The notes under the pieces: model-generated
Told to the model about the DNA's origin: nothing
What the model saw: the letters and a program-made list of their open reading frames with translations, nothing else
Database searches by the model: none
Source: Rhynchopus sp. YZ270_cl-10
Lineage: Eukaryota > Euglenozoa > Diplonemea > Diplonemida > Diplonemidae
NCBI GenBank assembly: GCA_964035575.1
Contig: OZ037915.1
Location: 1 to 64,000, forward strand
DNA length: 64,000 nt
Direction: 5' to 3'
Translations under genes and position numbers: made by a program
Shown: positions 43,301 to 52,300 of the stretch, piece by piece
How the letters are laid out: every line of letters starts with the position of its first letter
Numbering within the stretch: the first letter of the stretch is position 1

Positions 43301-46300
43301 CTCCGTACCCAACGGCACACCTGCCAGGTCCACCGACACCTTGTACGCACCCTGCGGCATGGCAATGTTACGGTACGACCGTTTTGTCTGCTGGTTGAAC
43401 ACTTGGACGTTGCACGCAAACCCTACCTCCTCGTGTCTCTGCGGAACAGGGCAGACAGCCTCAGTGGGAACCGGGTCCGTCACAACGGGGATCCCCCAGA
43501 CGGCGAGGTGTGGGTGCCACACAGAGGAGCTGGGTGTAGGGAGGACACTGCCGTCTGATTTGAGGCCAGCAGCGGTGGAGACGGAGACAAGCATGTTGTT
43601 TGCGTTGAGGTATACAGCGTCTGCGTTGACGGCAGGGTGTGCGGCTGCGAAGCGCACGGTGCTGCAGTGTGCTGTCTGGCGGGAGTTGAAGATATCCGTC
43701 AGGCGGCGTGACTTCATGCAGTTCCCGACGGTCTGCACGTCGCCGTAGCCAGGTGACGAGAACACAAGGTCCTTCAGCTCCAACGTCGCAGCAAGCTCGG
43801 AGCAGAACGCCGCAGTGTCCTCCAACGCAAGCTTGCCACGTCCCGAGCGTGGTGGCACACCCCAGGCGCCGTTTCTGCAGAGACCGTTGCTGCGCACGGC
43901 GGCAAGGTCGGTGGGGCTCACGACCGCAAGGAGCACACGGTTGCCCTCGCATAGGACCTCCACTGCGGTGCGCTGCCCTGTGCGCATGATGCGTCTGCCG
44001 TTGTGGCAGCGGCGTGTGGCCTCCAGCGCAGCAGTCTCGGTCATGACAGTCATCCCGCCATGGGCACCACGCACAGAGATGTGGTCCTCGAAGAGCTCCG
44101 CCTTGCGTGCAGCACGCTTCGCACACGACGCAAACGACACTGTTAAACGGTCCTGCGGCACAAAGCTCGCATGGTCGCGCACACCCTGGATGGCGTCCTC
44201 AGGGTGTGCCTCAGGCATCTTCCACAGCACAACCTTGTCCACCACACGCTGCACGTTCCCTGCCTTGTCCTTTGCAGTGTAGAAGAACTGGATCTCTCCC
44301 AGCCGTCCCGCCGCAGAGCTGATGGTGTACGTCGTGCGAGACCCAGAACGGCGTGTCTGCACCGGCACCAGCTCCTCCTCGAACAGTGCACGCAGCGTTT
44401 GGATCTCAGTGTCCGCACCCGCCGTGGCCACGATGTTGATCGAAACAGCAGAAGTGCCGACATGGACGACCTTTGGGTAGGTAACGACGTTCGTAGGTGG
44501 GAGCACATCCACCTCAAAGCTGTAGCTTGTGTTGCAGAACTTTCCGTTCCCGCCGACGATCGAGAAGCTGAGGACGTGCGTCGCACCGTGCGCGAACGGG
44601 ACGGACCCGGTGTCGAAGCACTGCACTCCAGTGAGCGTCGGCTCCGACGTGGCCAGTGCTGTGCCAAAGGGGTCGAGAAGCGAGACCGTGCCAGAGTGCA
44701 GCCCACAGCCCTGCGCCTGCGCCACGAAGCAGACCTTGCGCCTGAAACGCCAGATCGTGCGTGCACCCTGCGAGTCGCCTGCATAGATGCTGCACGTTGG
44801 TGCAGACGCAGTCACGAGAACCGACTTTGCGCTGAGTGTGAACGACGACAGCCCGTCTGCCTGCTCCGCTGCAACACCCACACGGAACGTGTCGCCGTGC
44901 GAAGTGAACGGCGCAAAGCACTGTGTCGCGTCCAAAGGCACAGTACCAAAGTCTGCACCGTTCGCAGACTCGAAGCCGCGAGCCACGAAGAGACCACGTG
45001 GCGCGACCCTATCCTCACCGTACGACGTCTTCAGCACCAGGCACACCTTTGCGTTGGGCAGCACACACACAGGCGCAACCACATTCGCAGGCGCCTGAGG
45101 CTCAAACAGGTAGAAAGCGCCCAGGGGCGCACGTGTGTTGCTCCCAGCACGCCCCACCAGCATCGCCTCAGCGTAGTGACGGCCAAGCGGCAGCTCCTCG
45201 TCCGTCGTCACACTCGCTGCGAACAAAAAGTCGCCGTTCGTAGTCTCCGTGAGAGTACCGTTCCCGTAGATGTAGCTTCCGTTCGAGAGCGCAACGAAGA
45301 ATGACGGCGCAGTGACGAAGCCGCCCATAGGCACGTTTGTGATGCGTGCGGAGAGGCAGATCGAGTGGCGCGACATCTGGAAGAGCGGGTCGCTGCCGCA
45401 CGTCGTCTTCGCGTCGGTCACGTTCGGGATGCGGAAGTCTGTGCGGATGCACATATCACCTCGTGCGGAGAGGCCCGTTGCACCCTTGGTCAGAAGACGC
45501 ACGATGTACGCCTCGCCGTCTTCCAGCTCAGGGTTCCTGAAGCAGTACCGCCCACCAAATGCGTTGTCCTTGCTTGTGATCAGCTCGTCTGTGAAGCCGT
45601 GGCGCAGCTCAATCCTCGCCTCAAACGCAAAGCGGGCCAGCTCCCACTTCACGCAGAGCAGCTCGCGGCTGGTACGGTACTGGCAGGAGTACTCATCGCG
45701 TGGGAAGTCAGCCGCACCAATATCGAACGTCACCTCAGGTGCGCCGTTCACGACGTAGAGCGCCCGACCAAAGACCTTTGCTGTCTTTCCAGTGGAGCCC
45801 TCGGCAGTCATCTCGACGGCACCCCAGCCTTCGGGGCAGCTTGCAGTGTCGACCTCCAATGTGGGGATTGTGTTGCATGTGTCTGCACCGCACGGTGTGC
45901 CGGTCGCGTCGACGAAGTGCCCGCAGTACTTGCTCACAGGTGTGTTGGAGGCAGGCCAGTCAGAGGTCTGGATCACACTCGCCTCGCCGCCTTCCAAGTA
46001 GATCCCACTGTCGCCCAGGACACGCTGCGGCATGGGACGTGGCGGCTGCGGCTCTGGGGTGGGGAACTTGCGCTCAAAGAGAATCCACTCCTTTGTCTCC
46101 ATGCGGTACTCATACAGCTTCCAGTATTTGAACTTGTAGTACGTTTTGATGTAGAAGAAGCCCACCTTGAAGCGCAGGTAGCCAATGAAGGCGTTGATCT
46201 CAATCGCAAAGGGCACCAGCTGGATGGGCACCTTGACTGCTGTCTGCAGCGGGAAGTCGCTCATGTCGACTGCACCGGTGATAGGCATGCTTGCGTCCAT

Positions 46301-49300
46301 GATGACACCGACAATCTCGACACCTGCCTTCGCAATGTAGATCGATATCGCAGCAGAGCAGGACACAAGCAGACGTGCGTAGGGACCGATGCCGGCGCTA
46401 AGCATTTTGTTCGGAAGGTCGAGGCCTATGTTGTAGCCGAAGCCAAACTCGATGTTGGCCTCAATCGCAAGCTCGATGCAGAAGAACACGACAGGGATGC
46501 AGGTCGCGTAGCGGAAGAGCAGAATACGCTTCGCAGGAATGTGCTTCACAATCTCGTATGTGTTCGACAGCGCAGACGCCTCTCGTGACGACACCGCAGC
46601 ACCGTCAAGCATCGATTCGTCCCTGTAAATTACCTTCAACAGGTTCAGGCTCTCATACGCAGTCGACACAAGGCCACGTTCAACGTGCCACCTGTTGAAC
46701 TTAATGTGATAGTGGTCCTCGTGCTTGCTCAGGTAGATGATCTTGTTGGAGTAGTGGTCTGCTCCCCACTCGGCCTTCATCGCCTTGCGCCATGCGTTCC
46801 AACGTGCCTTGACGCTTGATGAAACCAACACCTCGGCCTCTCTCATGTGCCCGCCTGGAAGGGTTTTCTTCTGTGGGGAGGCGGCAGTCGTTTCGGCGTC
46901 GCGTACAGTCGCAGACTTCGAGGAGCACTGCAGCAGTGTTTTGGCAGTGTTCCAGCGGGATTTGCGGTCTGCCGCTCCGTTCTGCCCGCCGTTGATGCGC
47001 TGCGTGAGGGTAGTAAAGTCTGACTCTTTCCCAGTCTCCGCAAACTGGTTGAGGCCAGAGGAACGCCAGTTCCAGAACCAGGTGGTGGTCTTGAAGCCGA
47101 CGCTCGGGAAGCAGGCGTCCTCAGGCTTGTCCTCCACATCGACACCGACAGTGGAGCTGTCACCCGCACGGCCGTAGTTGTCACGCCCTGTGAGCTGGAT
47201 CGCACCACGCCCCTTGTAACGCAGACCGTCACCCACCTTCGTGTTCCCGATCTTCCCACCAATCGATGTCCCTGGCTCGTACTTGTCGAAGTAAGAGTTA
47301 CTCCCCAGCTCTTCGAAGTACGTCAGCCCTACACTCTCGTGTCCAACCTGCGCAGCAAACGCCGCAATACGGTAGCAGCGCTCTCGCGGTGTGGGATCCT
47401 TCTTCGCTGCTGTCTGCTTATCCGCAAAGTCCGACAGCGCCTCGTTGAAGTACGGGTGCAACGCCTTTGCGCGCGCGTTGCTGATGCCGCTGAAGAGCTG
47501 CTGGAAGCTCGACAGCGACATCTCCTCTTTCAAACGTGCAGACGCGCGCGTCTCCGCAACACAGCACTGCACCTGCGAGGTACCAGTGCAGCCCACATTG
47601 CTGAACGTCGCGCCAGTGCACTTCGCAACATTGATGCAGTGTCCGCTGTACTTCTGGAACGGCGTCGTGCACGCAGCAGCACCCGAAGTGGAGGGTGCCG
47701 CTGGGATCCCACCACCGATCATGCCCGCAACTGGCGCAGGCGCAGGCACAGACGTCTGAGGGGCCGATGTGGCCGCCCCAGGTGTGCAGCATTTGATGTC
47801 GCTGTTCCCGGCACAATGTCCGCTTGTAGTGGTGCCACTGCACGACGCAGTGGGGACGCACTGCCCCGCCACGCCTCCCACAGAGCAGCCTCCGTAGGTG
47901 CAGCATTTGACTGAGTTCGGCATGTTTGGGCACTTCCCTGACGTCACCTCAGTGCCATCCCCCAGGCAGAGTGCCTCCCGCATGCACTGCCCCGTCTGGC
48001 CCAACGCTTCCACCCTGCAGGTCGGCCACTCCTCAGTGCAGCACTGCACGCTTGCGGCGGAAAACCCCATGCACTCCCCTGCTGTGGACGTCCCTTTGCA
48101 CAGCGACGTGTCCATGCAGACACCTTTCGTCGTCCCGACCTTGCACAAGGTAGAGGCAGCTGTGGAGCCGCCTTCGCCCTTCACGAAGTCCTTCAGACAC
48201 GTGTCCTTCGCACGGAGGTACACCTTCCGCCGCATCTGCTCAGAGTACCGTATGTGTGAGAAGAAGTCGTTCACCTGCGTGTCTCTGCTGTTAGGCGTGC
48301 TTGGCGGGTCGTTAATACTGAAGTCCGCATCATAGCCACCAGCAATGTGAAGGATCTGCACCGCAACACACACATAGTGCCAGCCGCCAAACCCAATGCT
48401 CACGACCTTCGACGGACGCGACATCCTGAACAGGTTGTCCGCATGGAACATGGCAGGCGTGTATTCTGGCACACCAGGCTTGTAGTCCTCCTGCCAGAAG
48501 TCCGGAATGTTCGCGATGTCGACCTCTGCACCAGCACGGTGCGACTTGCCGTGCACGACTGCCCCAGCTGCGTTGAGCCACTCACCACCACGTGGCGGCG
48601 ACGCAGCGGAGACGTACGGCACAGGCGAAGAAGGGTTGTAGCGTGCCCACGACTCGCAAAGCTGTGTCGCAAACTCACCAATGATGTTGTTCACAGCCGG
48701 GCGGGTGTGCGTCTCGCCAGCACTGGCCTTGAGCTTGATGCATCCCTTCTGCTCAAACTTCTGCCACATGAGCAGCTCCTCCTTCAGCTTCTTCAGCAGC
48801 TGCGGTGTGAGGGAGTGGTCCTTCGGGAGGTACATGTTGTCGTTGTAGATCGCCTTGAACAGCTTCCGTGCCTGGATGTAGTCTTTCTCGTCCGAAGCAA
48901 TGCCGGTACAGTCGGCCTCAATCTCAAACCCACTCTTCTTGAGCCACCCACAGACCTCCTCGTCCGTAGGTGCTGGTGCCGGTGCGCTTGCCGCTTGAAC
49001 CTCGCCGTCTCTCGACTCGCTGAGCGTGACCTTGTCTTTGCCTTGCTGCTCGGACAGCATCTCAGCATCTCTGTCCAGTGCCAGGTCTGAGGGCAGCCAG
49101 TCGCGGAGTGCAGGGAACGTCATTTCAAAGGACTTCCCGAGACGCAGGTCGGCCTCGAAGAAAGTGGACGTGAAGCCGAAGACAATTGCCTTTGCTGAGG
49201 CGTGTGCGACGGCCTTCGCCTCGAAGAGGAAGTACCCGCCCAACAGGTCCGCCACCAGGCGTGCGTACACACCCCACTCCAGGCGTGCCACTGCCATCAT

Positions 49301-52300
49301 GAGACCACTACCGATGCGCTTCTCCCGCGAGCGGACAGGGTATATGCCGTACGTCTTGTCAAAGCTCAGCCAGCGGGACAGAGACTGTGCACGCCCAGAA
49401 CGGTCGCAGCGGCCTTCAGTGACGCGGTCAAGAAGGTGCCGTTCCTTGTGGCCTGCAGTCATGTTCGCAACAAGGCTGCGTGCAACCATGCAGGTGAAGT
49501 CTTCTCTCTCGTGAAGCAGTGCAATCGCTGTCACGCGTGCATCGGGGTGTGGGTGGCGCACTGCATGCTCGGCAAGAAGGTCGCGTGCAGACAGGTCCTC
49601 ACCGTGCCGCGCAAGCAGCTTCAGCGCAGCACCGCATCCATGCGCACCGGTGCCGCACTCTTCCTTCGTGTACGCCAGCGTCTGGCGCCGCACAGTGTGC
49701 GCAGGGAGGCTCTTCAGAACGTGTCCGTCCACCCGCTGCCCGAGGGCTTTGAGGGATGTCAGCAGCTTGTCTGCATGGTGCTGCTTTTCTGCGTCGTGCG
49801 AATGGCGCGAAATGACGTGAGCGACGAGGTGGGGTTCGTCAAGTGTCTCGCCACTGTCACGCTCCTGCCCAATGAGACGCAGAAGGACACGTGGCAGGGT
49901 CGGTCTTGGCCCAGACGTGTGTGCCTTCCCGCCCTGCCAGGCAAGCGTGATGAGGGCGTTGATGTCGACGCACTTCCGTGTGGCGCAAAGCTCCAGAACG
50001 TTGAGTGCCTCAGGTGTGCCTGCGAGGGCAAGACTCTCCAGAAGCGTGAGCGACACGGGCTGTGTCTCGATGAGCTTCATGTCGCGGATCAGAATGCGTA
50101 CGTCGTTCCACCTGTGTCGGATCAGCTCCGACAGCTGGTGTGTCGCCTTCAGACGGTCGCGCATCTTCATCAACGTCAGAAGCGTTCTGCGAACTTCTGC
50201 CTTGTCTTTCAGCTCCGCAGCCTCTTGGCCACGGCTCTTCACCTTTGCGCTGTCTACAAGCTCGTTCAAGGTCATATGCCGCATGCCGTCCGCTTCGCTC
50301 ATAACTGTCGCAGTCCTCTGTGCACTCGACGCACGCACCTCCTCTCTGACCAAGGTCGCGCACGTCGTGCTGTCCACACCCTGCCCGACCTTCGTGCTGT
50401 CCTGTGTGGTGGCGTCCGTGCAGACCTCCAACTGCTTCAAACCAAACTCATCTTCTTCGCCATTCAGATTGTGCGAATGCTCAGAGCGTCCGTCCTCACC
50501 ATGCGGCATCGTCTCAGAGGCCTCACCACTGCCGTGACGGTGCCACAACGTCAAGGGACGCAACATCAGCAGCACCTGAAGCATCTCGTCCGACCCACAG
50601 TCGTCGTGGCGGATGAACGCAGGCTCGTTACCAGAGGTGTTCGTCGGTGGGCACACATACACAGGACACCTGTTCAGCTTTGCCGTCTCTGCTGCCTGCG
50701 GCATGGAACCACTGACAGTCTCGAAGAGGTGGCGGATGCGCACACTGTGGCAGCCGCCCTCAGCGGTGAGGGAGAAGCTTGCCCAACGTGATGCAGTGGT
50801 GCGGGTGGTGCCGCTCGACTCATAAGGGTGACGCATCTCGGACTCACTGCGGATGCGCATTGTGTAGTCCATGTCTGCGCGCAGTGCTGGGGTATCATAT
50901 TCGGTGTCGTCGTCGTGCACGTCACCCCAGACATTCGACACAAAGCTCAGCAGCACTGCACAGACAAGAACCGTACGTGGTGTGCCCTTCGCCGTGCTGT
51001 GTGATGTGCGTTTCTGTGTGACCTGCCACATCAGCGACGCAAAGAGAGCGGGCCAGATCAAATAGTAGCACAGCACAATGCTGAGCACCGCCAGACCTTC
51101 CGAGGCATGCAGTTCGAGCCACGTTGCCTTGGTGCTGATTTCGTGTCCACCAAGGTCAAGGAAGGACACAACCCAGAGACAGCCACGTGCCCAGAGGTGC
51201 AGGTGGTTACGGTGTTCGGTCCAGCCTGCGGCGTCGATGTCTCCTGTCACTGCGACGAGAGCGTGGAACGGTGCATAGGCAAAGGCAAGCACCTCTGCAG
51301 GGAAGTCCACTGCCGCATGCTCAGAGAGAAGCGTCCACGCGCCCGACATCCGCACCACCAATGTCTGCGAAGCAGTCAGATGCGACACGAAGCCCTCCAC
51401 GTCCACCTCCCGCACGGCGACCACCTCAGCCAGCACGACAGCACCCGAGACCTCGTCCCTCACGTACAGCGCCTCGCCAACGCTCACCTCGCTTGCACGC
51501 TTTCTGCCGTTCTCGGAGTACAGGAAGTGGTCGTGCGACAGCGACACGACGCCGTGGGTGTGCGTGATTTCGGTCGAGATGTAGGAGCCAGGTTGGGTTC
51601 TGTGCATGACACCGTGGAGCGGTGTGAAGTCGCAGTGGCCAGCAGTGTCGCAAGCCATGACCAGGTCCGATGCGGTGAGGGAGCCTGCAAGCTTGGGTCC
51701 TGAGGGTGTGAGCAGCTCTGCATCGGTGGGATAGCAGCCGTCGTCGTCAGATGGGCACGCAGGTGTGGAGCAGGACTTTGTGTTCTGGTTCGGCGGCCAG
51801 CACTGACTGATCGGCATCTTCTGGAAGTCGCACTCACGGCGGCACTCGCGTGTTGCAGTGCCGGTCTTGCCACATGCCGTCACCGGGCAGATCCACTCAT
51901 CCCAGAAGTTCCCACCTTGGTAGTATTCGCAGGGGGTTGTGAGGGAGAGGGCAGCGTCGGTCAGGCCACAGCGGCTCATGGGCCATGGGGTAGGTGGGTT
52001 CGTGTCGCCGATGTCGCCGCGTCCTGCTTCGCAACGGTCGATGCAGCCGCCTTCGCGCTCCTGCACACCAACGCCACACTCCTCTACACAGTAGCTGAAG
52101 CTGCCGTACGCAACCTGGAAGAGCTCCGCCCTGCACGCAATGCGTGGCTTGGTGACACCTGCGCACTGTGCGTCGTCTTCCTGAATGCCGGAGCACGTCT
52201 CGCATGCAAGCGCCTTCACGCCAGCACAGTCCGCCGTCGTTATGAGGCACGGGTTGGTCTTCGTCTGTGCCTCAGCATCGCGCTCGGTGTCAGTTTCGGT

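Noticed and set aside
51270..51745. A hedgehog signalling protein
   Set aside because: Only a Hint-like processing domain is seen; no hedgehog signalling domain precedes it.
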